Of a stretch of DNA of 64,000 nucleotides, positions 50,501-63,897 are shown in pieces. Numbering within the stretch: the first letter of the stretch is position 1; every line of letters starts with the position of its first letter. This DNA comes from Arctopsyche grandis (lineage: Eukaryota; Arthropoda; Insecta; Trichoptera; Hydropsychidae): contig NC_135357.1 of assembly GCF_051622035.1 (NCBI RefSeq), positions 20,202,256-20,266,255 of the forward strand, written 5' to 3'. The notes beneath the pieces were generated by a model. That model ran no database searches, was not told the origin of the DNA, and saw only the letters and a list, made by a program, of their open reading frames with translations. Both the position numbers and the translations under genes were made by a program.

Positions 50501-53500
50501 TTTGTCGCGCTTTGTCTGCAGCTTTAAATGCTAATTGTGGTACAGTTAGCCGTTCTCTCTATGAAACTATGTGTCTCAGCTTTTTAACACAGTTGGATAG
50601 TAATTCTCACCCTATGGTTCAGTTTATGATTGCTGCGTAAGTATTAATAAAAATTTCGTCTCTTGTAAGTTAAATATTATTTCTGTATAGAATTCATGCT
50701 TTATCAACATCTTTTTAGGGCTGTTTTGGGAAAAAAGTCATTGAAAAGTGTTTTGCAACAACCTATACCTCAACCAAAGGGTACCAAACTTGAACAATTT
50801 TTATCTTTTGAGGGTTATTGGATTTGTAAAGGAACATTGGAATCAGTTATCCCAGATGACTATATATTAACATCTTCCGTCCGGAAAAATTTAAAAGATC
50901 TAGTAAGAATAATTTCCCTAGGCAAACTTCCTATTCTTCTTCAAGGAGATACTTCAGTTGGAAAAACTTCACTAATTACTTATTTAGCGAAAGCCTCTGG
51001 AAATCATTGTGTTCGAATAAACAACCATCAACACACTGATATTCAAGAATATGTCGGTTCCTATGCTACTGATTCTTCTGGAAAATTAATTTTCAGAGAA
51101 GGAGTTCTTGTGGAAGCTATGAGAAAGGGGTATTGGATAATTTTAGATGAGTTGAATTTAGCCCCTAGTGATGTATTGGAAGCGCTTAATAGAGTTTTGG
51201 ATGACAATAAAGAATTGTTTATCCCTGAGACGCAACAGGTAGTAAAAGCAAATCCCAAATTTATGTTATTTGCGACACAAAATCCGCCTGGCTTGTATGG
51301 TGGACGAAATCTCCTATCTAGAGCATTCAGGAACCGATTTGTGGAGCTACACTTTGATGAAATACCAAGATCTGAATTGGAAGTTATACTTCATCAACGA
51401 TGTCATATGCCTCTTTCTTACTGTAAAAAAGTTTTATCAGTTATGGCTGAACTTCAAGTAAGAAGAAGAGGTTCAGCAGCAGTACAGGGAAAGGAAGGCT
51501 TTATTACACTCAGAGATCTATTTAGATGGGGACAACGTTACAAGGTAGCATCAAATCATGATACTTTATTGGGTAAGTATTATGATTGGGATCAACATAT
51601 TGCTGATGAAGGTTATCTTGTATTAGCCGGAAGAGTTCGTAATTTAGATGAAAGGCTGGTTATAAGAGAGGTTTTGCAAAAGCATATCAAAAGAGTTGTG
51701 GATCCAGAAAATTTATTCTCATTACATGAAAAGACATCATCTGTAACTAGAGACATATTGAAAGAAATTCTCGGTACCCAAAATGAATCTTTCAAAAATA
51801 TAGTTTGGACTTTCAACATGAGAAGGTTAGCTGTTCTAGTATCAAAATCCTTTTATTTTAAAGAGCCTGTTTTGTTAGTTGGAGAAACAGGGTGTGGTAA
51901 AACAACAGTTTGTCAAATTTTGGCATCGTTGAGAAACAGTCATCTTATGTGTGTTAATTGTCATATGCATACAGAGAGTTCTGATTTTTTGGGCGGATTA
52001 AGACCTGTGAGACATCACGATGAAGATGGTCGACTTTTCGAGTGGGTTGATGGTCCTTTGATCGATGCCATGAAGTCTGGTCAAGTTTTTCTTGCTGATG
52101 AAATCTCTCTAGCTGATGATAGCGTTTTAGAACGTCTCAATTCACTATTAGAACCAGAAAGGCAAATACTGTTGTCTGAAAAGGGCTTGAATGCGGATGA
52201 TAATTCTTCACATATTGTAGTTGCAATTGATGAATTTCGCTTTATTGGAACTATGAATCCTGGTGGTGATTATGGTAAAAAAGAACTATCACCAGCGTTG
52301 AGAAATAGATTCACTGAAATATGGTGTGATAGCACATCCTCCCGAGAGGATTTATATTGTGTATTACAAAAAAGTTTAAATGAAAACTTAATATCAAAAA
52401 ATAGTAAAGATATTTGTAACTGTATACTAGATTTTGTAGAATGGCTTAATATATCAAAAAATGGCGAACGATTTTCATGCAGCATACGAGATCTATTATC
52501 GTGGGTGTATTTTATCAACGAAACAACAAGTGATGGCCGAATCGATCTTTGTGAAGCATATTTACATGGTGCAAGCTTAGTATTTTTGGATAGTTTCGGA
52601 ACTAGTATACTAAGTCCAGATAATGTATCAGAATTAAAAGACATGAAATATGAAGCTGTCCAATTTTTAACCAATCAAATGATCGAATTAAATGAGCACA
52701 AAGTAAAAGATTATAAAAAGCTTTTATTAAACACTGGTGTTGAACTTGTAGCTCAAAAAAGCAATGAAAAGTTTGGTATTGAGCCCTTTTTTATTAGTTG
52801 CTCAGATAATTCATCTCAAGACAGCGTAGACATCGAATCCGATAGCGTTACTCAATTTAATTTCATGGCGCCCACTACCGGAATAAACACATTAAGATTA
52901 TTAAGAGGCCTACAGTTAAGGAAAGCTTTACTATTAGAAGGAAGTCCCGGAGTTGGCAAAACGAGTCTTGTTACTGCATTAGCGAAAATATCCGGACATA
53001 AAGTGCTACGCATAAACTTGAGTGACCAAACGGTTAGTTTTTTAACAATTGTTTTATTTATTATTAAATAAAATCACTTTAAAAAGACTTGCTTTGTATG
53101 TATGTATGTGAAGAGTAAGTTTGTAACTGGCATAATGTAGTTTGCAAATTGATTGAATATTTAAATTTTTTAACATATTATATTACTTTAAATATTTTTC
53201 CTGAATTTAATGAAGTTTGTAATATCATATTTTAGGACATAAGTGATCTTTTTGGAGCTGACTTACCAACGGCTGATGGATCATTTACATGGCGAGAAGG
53301 AGCTTTTCTATCCGCATTGAAAAATGGGGATTGGATTCTGTTGGATGAACTAAATTTAGCACCACAACCGGTTTTAGAAGGATTGAATGCTTGTTTAGAT
53401 CATAGAGGAGAAATATTTATTCCCGAGCTTAGTAAATCATTTTGTGTTAAACAAGAAACTAAAATTTTTGCTTGTCAAAATCCTCTACGACAGGGTGGAG

Positions 53501-56500
53501 CACGTAGAGGCTTACCAAAATCATTTTTAAATAGATTTACTCAAGTTTACATCGATACTTTATCACCAGAAGATCTTAATTTTATAATAAATTCACAATA
53601 TCCATCAATTCCACAAGAAGTGTTAAGTAAGATGATTAAATTTAACGACAAAATACTAAAAGATACATCTGATTTGTTATGGGGGTATAAAGGTAGTCCA
53701 TGGGAATTGAATTTACGAGATATTAAAAGGTGGTGTGATGGTATAATGAAGGATTACTCAAGTGTCCCAATATTCGAGAAAGATTTACTTCAAACACAGA
53801 AAGTATTTAAACCTGAGAAATTTGCTAAACTACTTTACGTTGATCGAATGAGAACACTGGAAGATAAAGAACACGTAAAGCAGATATATGACAGTTTCTT
53901 TTCTCCTGATTATCCAATGACTTATGAGTATCCTGCGATTTATATTACGAAACATCAAATTCATGTTGGGGATACTTCAATTAAAAGAAATATAAGTGGA
54001 CTTAATACAGAATCGAATTCCGGACAAGAATTGTTAATTTTGAGACATCAAATACCTGCCTTAAAGGCATTAATTGAATGTATTCAAATGAATTGGCTTT
54101 CTATATTGGTATTTAAAATAGCATCTGTGTTTATAAAAAATACGATTAAATTATATTATAGTCTAAATTAACATTATCCTTTTTATATTATAGATTGGAC
54201 CCACTGCTAGTGGTAAAACTAGTTGCGTTCAAGTTTTATCTCAAATAATTGGAAGAAATTTGAAAATTCTTCCTGTAACATCTGCAATGGACACAGCTGA
54301 TATCCTTGGAGGATTCGAGCAGGTATGTTTTCTTACTAACAATAAAAAAAACATATATAAAGTAAAAATAAAATTGTATGAAGAAAAAAGGGTAGTGAAA
54401 TAATTATACCAATTTGATTTTAGGCTGATTATAATAGACATCTAGAAGAAGTAGCCACAAACATTGAAAATATTATAATGCTTTCTTCACAAAAGCTTTT
54501 CTTAAACAACCAAAAAGAGCATGCCATTAATATATTGGAACAGTTGGAGTTATTTAAAGCCATCAGTCAAAAGACTTCTGGTATGTATTATAAATTTAAT
54601 ATAGTGTATTCACATAGCATTAAATATGTTTTAAATATGATACTTCTCAATTTAGGAGAAGAGCAAACAATGGAGGAAGAAACAAAAGCTTTTGTAGCTA
54701 AAAAAACTCAACTATGTAAAATATTGGATATGCTTGTTTTCGATACGGAAAATCAAGCTAAAATAATTGAAATGAAAGAAACATTGGAAAATCTTGGCAA
54801 CCAGGTTTCAAAAGATCAAAGTATTAATGCTGGAGGAAAATTTGAATGGGTCGATTCATTGCTTGTTAAAGTTTGTATATTATTTTTTTTTGTTTTAATT
54901 GTATCGTTATTTATAATTACTCACTAACAAGATTTTGTGATTATCAGTGTTTAGTCGATGGAAGTTGGCTCCTCGTAGACAATGTCAATTTGTGTTCGTC
55001 AGCTATTTTGGATCGATTGAATTGTCTTTTGGAAACTGAAGGTGTACTTACTATTCCTGAAAGAGGTGAACAAATCAATGAAATTAAGCCACATAAAAAT
55101 TTTAGAATGTTCTTTACGATGGATCCCAAAAATGGAGAAATTTCTAGGTTATACATTGTTTTATTTTTTTAATAATTTGTATGCATTATTGCTTCTTTTA
55201 ATTAAAACGAGTATTGTTTATTACAGAGCTATGAGAAATCGAGGTGTTGAAATTTATATGTTGGGCAATGAAGATTTTACAAATGAATCAATTACTGATA
55301 TCGTGCCATTCTTGGATTTAACGGCATTACTTCAATCTACAGGATTACCTTCTAAATATCATAATTTTTTTATAGACATGCACAAAACAATGCGCTCATT
55401 TATTCAAAGTATTTTACTTCTTATAATGGATTATATTAATTTATTTACATGATGTGTATATTAAACCCATCAAAATTTACAGCTTACGAGAAACCATCAC
55501 AGTGCCATTTAATCCAAGCATCAATGTTGACCTGTCAACAATTACTAAGAGGTGAAGATCAAATTTCTGCAATCGTCAACAGCTTTTCGGATGTTTATAT
55601 CAAACCTCGCTCAAGTTCAGATTTCTCTGGGATATCCCTTGCTGAAAATAAAATTGAAATGCTGAATGTGTTGCTTGCGAATGTAAAAGAATTCTCTTTG
55701 GATCACATGAAAGTTGCCAATTTCAATGAATTCTCAAAACATACTCTATCATGTAAATCACTATGTGAATCATCTTCTTTTGAGCGAATCAAACAAGATA
55801 CATATTTCCTTAACAAGATTTTGTGCAAGAATGCAAGCGGGTTTGATGACAAAATAATTTTGAAACTAAGTCATCTATTTTATAATTTCTATCGCATCTC
55901 AAGCCACAATGATTTAATTTATCGATATGAGTTCGTGATTCACTTGATAAAATCTATGAAAAATACTATAAATGCAAAGCTTGCTGATTGGTGTTTGGAA
56001 ATAAATATCAACTTATTTATAGCTATTTCTCAAAATGTTAAAAAACAATATATTGAATACCCATGGGACTTGACCCTTGTGGAAGAATTAACAAATTTGG
56101 ATTCAAAATCGGAAACAAATTTAAACTTGAATCTGTACATTTACTTTTTGACTTTGACGTCACGAAATAGTGATGATAGACATGAAAATTACTTTAAAAT
56201 AATTGATCAATCAAAAAATATCGCTAGTGGAAGCTATAATGATATATATGTTGGATCTACTTTGGTTAAATATTGTTTCCCCCTACTCCAAGAACTTGAG
56301 AAAACCATAAAGGAAACTTTGTTGCATCAAGGTACAAAAATCGACCACAACATATGGAATCTGTTGGTACTATTACTTAATTGGTTTAATAGATTCTTCA
56401 AAAGTTGTAATTTGCCATTATTCGACAAGTCTAAAGAAAATTCTAAACTAAAACGAATTATACGAAAAGATTCAATAGAAGATTTGATTTTACATTACAA

Positions 56501-59500
56501 GTGGTTATCAAAGTATTTAATCAAAGATTTAAGTTCTTTGTGTCCACTGAACTCCAAAATAATAAAGTTAATAACAGACATTGACAAGAGTTTGGCGACA
56601 TCGAATTCACCATTCAAAGCTATACATAAACAATACAGTAAGCTTATAGGTCAGCCATCTCCTTACCCGAACGATCAAACATTTGCACTGTGTTCTCTGC
56701 GAAATGAGTTTATTAAAAACTCAGTGTCCAATAAAATTTTGGCACGTCAACATCAATACTATAATAATGCTAACCTCGAGAAACATAATTTGCACATTAG
56801 TCTGTTTTCAAATATTAGAGATTCGTTTGAATTTCCGGAGGAAATATTTTCTGAAAAGCTCCAAGCTTTTAATGATGAAACACCTCAAAATGAAGAAAAC
56901 GTAATGGATGATGATTCTGTCATATCTACTGGCACAAAGTCATTTATTTGCAATGCCCAGTTGTGGCCAGCTAAAGATTTCTTAGTACAAAAAGTTGCTA
57001 ACTTATATCACATAAAATTATTGAATGAATTCTTGGAAATTTATACATCATCACAGTCATTGAAAAGTGAGGGGGCTGTTTCTAAGATTTCTACATCAAA
57101 TAATGACTTGATGAACTACTTCTCATCAGTAATAAAGGGGTTGGAATATTTTCCCCTTAAATTATATTCTGTATTTTCAAATTCAAGTACCGATCTTAGC
57201 ACATGTGATGAAAATGGTTTGAGGTGAGTTTTCAAGATTTGAATTTTTTTATATATATACATATATAATGGAGAATGATTAAAGTATACATTTTTTCTAG
57301 TTTATACAAACATTCTTCAGAGATTTGGGATGTAATGACGCGTTATAAAGAAAATTCTCCTACTTCGCACGTTAACTATTGGCTCAATCAAACACATCAA
57401 ATCGTAGATGTTTATGATAATTCGAATGAAGATGAATACAACAATTATGAACTTCTTCCGATGAGTTTTCCTCACATGACCTATTTTACAATGAAATTCA
57501 TTGTTGATAGTGAGTTTTGTAATCTTAAAAAAGGTGGGAATTTTTGCACACGATAAATTTTATGAAAATTTTTTCCATGGATTTTATTATATTTTTTATT
57601 TATTTCAGATGATATTGATATTAAAGGCTTGTCTGCTCCATTAGTAGGATGGCAAGGACAATCAAAGGAGCTAAACATATTTCATAATTTGTTATGGAAA
57701 AATTTGTGCATTTTAACATCTAAAAATTTCCAACATTTGTGAGTTTTTAATTTTTGTTTAAAATAGAAATTTACTCAAATGTAATTAATTTTAATGAAAT
57801 GATTTTTTTAAGGTATCTCGATGCTAAAGTTATTCTATTAAATTATGAAAGAATGGCACTTTGTTTAGAAAACGCTTCAATTAATAGTGAAAGGAAAGAA
57901 AGTAAAGGTGATGACGTTATTGTGACAAACAATGGCGATATACGTCTAATTGTTGAAAATTGTATTAAAACTATTGATACTGAATTTGATGTACCAAACA
58001 AGTATTTCACTAATGAAATGATTAGTTTCAAAAACATATTTAATAAGTGTCTAGATGAAAGTCTTTCATTATTTTTACAACTCGAAGAGAAGATTGAAAA
58101 CTGCAACCTAAATTCAGATGTGCATGAAGATGATGTTACCATTTTACTTTTAACCGGGCGACTGTGGACACTTTTTGGCTTTTGTAATTTAATGCTACTT
58201 ACTGAAATCGGTGCAGTGGATGAAATCAAAAAAGATCAATTGAAATTAAATTACTTGAAAGAAGATTCTAAAACAGTTGAATTTTTACTTGACGGTAGTT
58301 TGTTACATAATATATTACAAGGAAAGATTCCCATTGTGGAAAACGATACGAAAGCTATTATCTCTCATGTTGATAGTGATGATATGGTTCCTTCGAACGT
58401 CAATATTTCAGGACAGACATACGAAATAAATAAGATATCGTTACATAACAAGTTATTAAAATGTTACCCACATATGTCTTACTTACTTGAGTCTAAAACT
58501 ACAATTGATGACAATATTAAAAATTCAATCAAAGGAAATAGTTATAGGCCACCAGAGCCAACATACAGTGAACTAGTTAAGGTGAGATCACATAGTATTT
58601 TACACTATATCAAAAATTAATAATAATGTTTTATGTTGAAGTATCAAAATTATAAAAACGATCTATTTTCAGGAGTATGATTATTTTATGAGTTCTCTGG
58701 GGAGTTTTGAAAACATATTATCTCATTATAATAAAATGAAAGAAGCATGTTCAATTTTAAACAACATATTGACAAAAGATCAATTTAAATCTAATATAAA
58801 GAAAGATGTCAATTTTGCTAACGATATTATCAAAGCATATTCAATTTGGAATTATTCTGTTAAAAATTTCTATAAAAAAATATCAGATAAATTTTCGCAA
58901 ATTTTTCCCGATTTAGTAATTCCATTTTTAAATGGCGTGACACAGTTGTGCTATGGTTTTGATATATTGAAAAATTGTGTAAAGAAACAACTTACTCAAT
59001 TAAAATACAAACAAGATAATCATCTATTTTTGAGAAGTGAGGTGGAAAATTTAATCAGATTTCCAATTATAAATGAAAAATGTCAAAATGCTTTACAACT
59101 AGTCGACACTTTTTCTTCGAAAAGATTTATCGATTTATTAAATGAACCTATGAATTCTGGAAATGCTTCTAATACTGAACTATTTAAAAGCGAATGTTAT
59201 AGGTAAAGATACAAAATTACGTTTTTGTGTCCGTAATACAAATATACGCATATGTTACATGGTATATGCAATCTAGAAAAATGGCTGATAATTTTATTTT
59301 CTTATAGGCTTTTGAAAGTGAATTATCAAGAATTGTACTCTAAATTCATATCTAATGGATCCATAGAGAATATCGTCTGGGATTGTTTTATTTCAGTTCT
59401 TAGTGAATTTGTCACAACATGGCAAAAGCAGTGCGACGCTTTAGAGAAAAAGAAACAAGATGATGATTCTATTTATGTCACGAAGTAAGTACATAACTTA

Positions 59501-62500
59501 AATTTATCTTCAGACAAAGAATAACATGTAAATTTATATTACGTATTTTAACATTTAAAAATTTAGTTTAATTTCAATTTAAAACCTTATTGCTATCCAG
59601 AGTCAAATGTGATGAACCTTCAGAAGAAGACCAAATAGAAGAGGAAGTAAAAGAAATGTTTCCCTCTTATACGGATTCAGATTTCAATGACTTCAAAGCA
59701 TTTTCATTACAACCAAAGCCTAATAAACTACCTCAATTGAATAATAAGATTAACGAAGATGTAACATTGTTGATAACACCAAAGGATATCAATTTCATCG
59801 TACATGTCCATTCAAATTTGATGAAAGAGTATACGTGGACGGAATGGTTGCCTGTTTTAAAAAGTCAAACATTGATTTGTGATTATTTAACTCCACTTTT
59901 GAATAGGTATAAGATTACTGCAAATTTATTGGACAATGTATGCTATGGTTTAAACGAGTCTTTTGATTCCAAAGTATTACCTAGCTTACTTGTATTAGTT
60001 GCACAATCTAGGAGTTTTATCGACGGTGAAGATTATTTAAGTATGTCGCTACTATGCATGATGATTTTAATGTAAATACGAAAATCTATATAATAAGAAT
60101 ATTTCCAATAATTTATTTCAGAAATTAATTCAAAACTTATCAATGTGGATAATAGAAAACCAAATTTTTATCAAAACGCTTGGGTTAGTGAAACAAGGAA
60201 ATGTTTGCCTATATTAGAAATGGTTAAAGAGAGAACAAATAAATTACTGCAGGAATGGCCTGATTTTCCAACATTGAATGATGTAAGTTTCTTTTAGTTA
60301 ATTTGGTTCACAGTAAAAGATAAAATCATTCTTAATTTTACTCTCTATTTTTTCAGATAATGACGGTTAATAACAGAATTCTAGATTTTCCCGTTACTAG
60401 TCCAATTGCAAGATTTTTAACAGGTCTTGAACTGTTGAGGGATAAAATTGAGGATTGGAATAAAAATGCCACAAAAACTAATACTATGAATGATTTAGCT
60501 TTGGTAGTTGCTCAACAAATTGTAACATGGAGAAAATTAGAACTCGCTGGTTGGAAGGACAGTTTAAACAATTCTTTTGAAAGGTAACTATCATTTGAAT
60601 GAATTTTATTTATAAAAATATATAACTTGGATTTTCAATATCTCGTTTGAATGTTTCAGATTACAGTCAGAAGCAAATAAATGGTGGTTTCACATATTTA
60701 CTTTAGTTGACTGTTACATATTACAAAAACCCATTTCTGCAAATGATGCTAATCATGCAATATTACTTGCACCACAATTTATAGAGGCCATGCAAAGTTT
60801 TATGGAGAAATCTCCCTTGGTGGAATATAATAAAAGGCTTGATATTATATATGTTATGCATTGTCATGCTACACATCTTACTCCTACTCCTCGAAGAGGT
60901 AAAAAATCAAAACTTTTAAATATAAAATAGTTTTTACTCTTAATTTATGAATAAAAATATTTTTTTTAGATGATGTCATATCTATATTGTGGAATATCTA
61001 TAAATACTATTCACAGTTTTCGAATCAAATTATTCAAAAAATTAAGGAAAAGCGTGTTCCAATTGAAAAGAAATTACGTGATTTTGTAAAAATATGCACT
61101 TGGGAAAGAGATTTGAGCTATTGGGCTGTTAAAGATATAGTAGATAAAGCTCATAAAACACTCCATAAACATATAAAAGAGTTTGAGGTAATCATTTTGA
61201 ATTATGGTTTGTGTGAGTATTGTTTTTAATTTAATTAACAAATTTGTATAAATGTGAAAATTTTAGGGAATATTGCAAAACATGTCTAGCAGTTTTTTCT
61301 CAATTGACAAAAGCACTGAGCAAATAAATGAATCTCAAGGATTGTGGGATCGTCCTAAAAGGTCTTCAATTGCTCCAAGTCACTTTTCAATCGACGTTAA
61401 TCTTTATGTGATATCTTCTAGGATGTATAAGGTACATTGCTTGCTATTTTATCAACAAAATAACTATATTATCTACTTTTTTCACAATTTCATTTAATTA
61501 ATAAAAATTAATTCATTTTAGAAAATTTTCAACGTAATGGATGATGATTTTGACCATGATACAAACACTCATATAGATTTATCTTGTGGTGTCTTGTTAC
61601 CCAAAATAGAATCATTGACGCTAAAAGCTAAAACTATTTGCAAAAATATTCTTACTAAATCAACATATCTAGAAATGATCAGCTCTTTAGATCACTTTGT
61701 AACTCAGATCATTGAAACAAGTCAATATTTGAAGCTGAAAGAGGTAAATTGTAAATTTACTTATTGTAAACGTTTTAAATGTAGACCTGATATTATTTAT
61801 ATATATTTACTGTGCTTATAGGTTACACCTAGCCTTCCCAAAGAAAAACAAAAAAAACAAGCAAAAGAATTTCTTCAGCAAAAAAGGAAAGCTCTTTCAG
61901 ATTTATTTCAAACTTTAACTCATATTGGTATATCATATAAGACCGGCTTAATGGAAAATACAACTAGAAAAGGAGACATATTTAATTTTTTGCTTCCACC
62001 AGTAGACATAGAATCTGCACTGTCTTATTTGAAACACAAGTTAGTTATAAATATATACATACATACATTTTTTGTTTCTTTCAAATCACAAAGTAATTGA
62101 AACATTTCGATTTCAGGCGATGTGACACATTGTTAATTTCTCAATGGAAAGGTTGTGATTCATATTTTCAACGGTGTATAGCACGAATGAGAGGATTAAA
62201 TGCAGTTCTCTTAAAGCCATCACCTGATGTTGGAATGCCTAATATAGAGAGGTTTAAAGGATTCACCACACATTTAACAGTATGACAGTTATTACAATTA
62301 CATATAACACTGCATTAAAAAACTCGTTATTTATTTTAATTCATTTATTTTATAGATAATAACCCACAATCAAAAGTCGAAGCTAATTAAATATTCTAAA
62401 ATACTGTGCTACTTTAGACAAAAGGTTACACATATAACAGAATTGTGCGAATCTGATAATCTCACTACGGATCAATCATCACTTACCTCACAGTGGCATG

Positions 62501-63897
62501 AATTAAAACAGACTTTTAATACTATCATTATGACCGCTGAACAATTTAATCTCGTTTTACAAGCAATTCCACAAAAATCTGACGATGATACTAATGACAT
62601 TGCTTTTGACGATGTACTACTTAACAACACGTTTATGAAGTGTGACACTTCATGGAATACTTTGGTTGATAGCATCGGCCATATACTAGCCCTTGCAAAT
62701 AAACAGAGAGATTTATTAAATGGTTTGGTACGCACATTGCCTGCAACTTTCAAGTATAGTAAAAAAATTGAATATGGCAAGTGTGATAATTTCACCCAGC
62801 CGCAGATTGATATTATAAATAAATCAATAGTAACAATTAAAGATATCAGAAATAGCATAAATGATATTGTGTCAAAGTTTGATGTTGTGAACGTTTCAAA
62901 CACTGACAAATTTGATTTAAAAAATCCCATTGTTGATTCTCTCGTTGTTCTGAACGAACTTTTAGAAAAAAAATTAAATGTACTTCAACCTTCAAAAGAT
63001 TCCGATTTGAATGATGAAAATATGCAGCTGGTTTATAAGAACTCTGCTGAAGAATTTATGTCCAAAGTGGAGAATGTTGTCAATTTTATTTTAATTGTAA
63101 TTCAGGAGAACTACAAAAGAAATTCGACAGTGAATAAATGTGTCACTAAAGATCCTGATAATTTTGTCGACATTAAAAACTGTGACGATTTTCCAAAATT
63201 CTTTCTTAGGGGAGAACTTGAGGATATTACTAATAATATATCTAATCTTCAATTACATAAACTGTGTAATAAGCTGGATTTACTATTGTTGAAATTCAAC
63301 GATGTTGTAGAAGAAGATGTTGGAAAATGTAAAAAACAACTATTAAGGTGTATTCCTTTGTTAGAACAGATATGTCTCTTTACACAGTACTACATAACAC
63401 AGCAAGTTGCTGTTCATAGAGTATCTTGCAAGATGTTATTCGTGATTTTGAACACATTCATAGAACTTACTTCGAAAGGGTTGGTGGAAGATCATTTCAT
63501 ACACATGTACACATGTGCAACATAATTTTTTAATACTTTGTTTAATGTTTTCAATAGATTTTGCACTCCTGCTGAATTCAGTGAAGAGAATGGGGAAAGT
63601 GATGCACAAGGTAAAAAATCAGGTGGCTTGGGCTTAGGAGATGGTGACGGAGAAAAAGATGTATCTGAAGATATTGAAAATCAAGTAAGATTGTTGAACC
63701 ATTTTATTAAAAATAGTTGTTGCTTATCGAATAATGTTAATATAATTTTGAAATCTTAAAGGATCAACTTGAAGATGCACTTAAACCTGGAGAAGAAAAG
63801 AATAATGACGATAAGGACTGTAAAGAAGAAAGTAAGGGTATAGAAATGACAGATGATTTTGAATCTCATTTGCAAGATGTTGAGAATCAAAATGAAG
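46346..63897 (+). CDS. MDN1: MDN1 (midasin): six-AAA ribosome-assembly ATPase, 3' end outside window
   Basis: 33 exons, 14,089 nt, about 4,696 codons: 46346-46432, 46550-46800, 46878-47099, 47184-47515, 48269-48471, 48546-48709, 48792-50389, 50471-50636, 50719-53032, 53236-54108, 54194-54322, 54424-54580, 54656-54870, 54948-55147, 55227-55408, 55483-57223, 57301-57509, 57609-57738, 57813-58581, 58673-59202, 59308-59484, 59601-60040, 60122-60282, 60357-60583, 60660-60898, 60970-61187, 61267-61431, 61522-61743, 61822-62039, 62117-62279, 62356-63479, 63558-63684, 63762-63897. All reading phases agree. Six P-loops lie at about residues 300, 656, 1081, 1395, 1746 and 2070. Known role: dynein-like AAA ring that strips assembly factors (Ytm1/WDR12, Rsa4/NLE1) from pre-60S particles in nucleolus and nucleoplasm. 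Human MDN1 has about 5,600 residues; the rest of the acidic region and the MIDAS domain lie beyond the window. Confidence 0.96.
47516..48268 (+). other. MDN1 intron 4 with repeat fragments
   Basis: Contains an inverted family E fragment (47560-47650) and a fragment of the MITE-like element (47937-47975, GACTCGGACTCCATAGCTCTGG split as GACTCGGACTCC + ATAGCTCTGG). No exon seen. Confidence 0.55.
48269..48709 (+). CDS. MDN1: MDN1 exons 5-6: AAA1
   Basis: Exon 5 opens GKAACLVGPVGSGKT, the Walker A motif of the first AAA unit, followed by DQTDSRSLLGTYRCTD. Exon 6 carries the Walker B-like HWLLMEDID and ends at the TQR sensor region. The 753-bp intron before exon 5 holds fragments of two dispersed repeats. 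Confidence 0.92.
48792..50389 (+). CDS. MDN1: MDN1 exon 7: AAA1 lid and AAA2
   Basis: Starts TVNTVSGYHKPHS, completing AAA1, then AAA2 with LVGETGTGKT (about residue 656), SDSADLLGGYKPVD and Walker B GYWVLLDEINLAS. Between them lies an insertion of about 90 residues with a basic patch (SRKRKLDE), an insert typical of midasin AAA2. It ends DGTG at a phase 1 donor (GTTTGA). Confidence 0.94.
50471..54108 (+). CDS. MDN1: MDN1 exons 8-10: AAA2 lid, AAA3, AAA4, AAA5
   Basis: Exon 8 gives QSPHYSLRTLCRAL. Exon 9 (2,314 nt) carries three Walker A motifs: GDTSVGKT (AAA3), GETGCGKT (AAA4) and GSPGVGKT (AAA5), plus Walker B LDELNLAP (AAA3) and ADEISLAD (AAA4). Exon 10 holds the AAA5 Walker B in GDWILLDELNLAP and the arginine-finger type LPKSFLNRF. 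All the catalytic acidic residues are intact in AAA3 to AAA5. Confidence 0.95.
54194..55408 (+). CDS. MDN1: MDN1 exons 11-15: AAA6
   Basis: Exon 11 has Walker A GPTASGKTSC and DTADILGGFEQ. Exons 12-13 form a Glu/Lys-rich insertion. Exon 14 carries SWLLVDNVNLCS, where the Walker B Glu is replaced by Asn; this matches my memory of other midasins and points to an ATPase-inactive unit. Exon 15 gives AMRNRGVEIYML. Confidence 0.92.
55483..63479 (+). CDS. MDN1: MDN1 exons 16-31: long helical linker
   Basis: About 2,280 residues of charged, helix-rich sequence with no catalytic motif, as expected for the midasin linker that spans from the ring to the tail. The best conserved segment I recognise is at exon 26 (RVPIEKKLRDFVKI, then YWAVKDIVDKAHKTLHKHI). 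Exon 30 has the CIARMRGL segment. Exon 31 ends at an unusual donor (GG|GTTGGT, phase 2) chosen because exon 32 must enter in phase 2. Confidence 0.9.
63558..63897 (+). CDS. MDN1: MDN1 exons 32-33: start of the acidic region
   Basis: Exon 32 reads GFCTPAEFSEENGESD... with GGLGLGDGDGEKDVSED. Exon 33 is rich in Asp and Glu, with KGIEMTDDFE, typical of the entry to the midasin D/E-rich tail. The exon probably ends AATGAAG|GCAAGT, a GC donor, because the frame meets a stop soon after. The next exon is outside the window. Confidence 0.85.

Noticed and set aside
52270-52674. 134-codon minus frame inside MDN1 exon 9
   Set aside because: Shadow of a well-supported AAA-domain coding exon.
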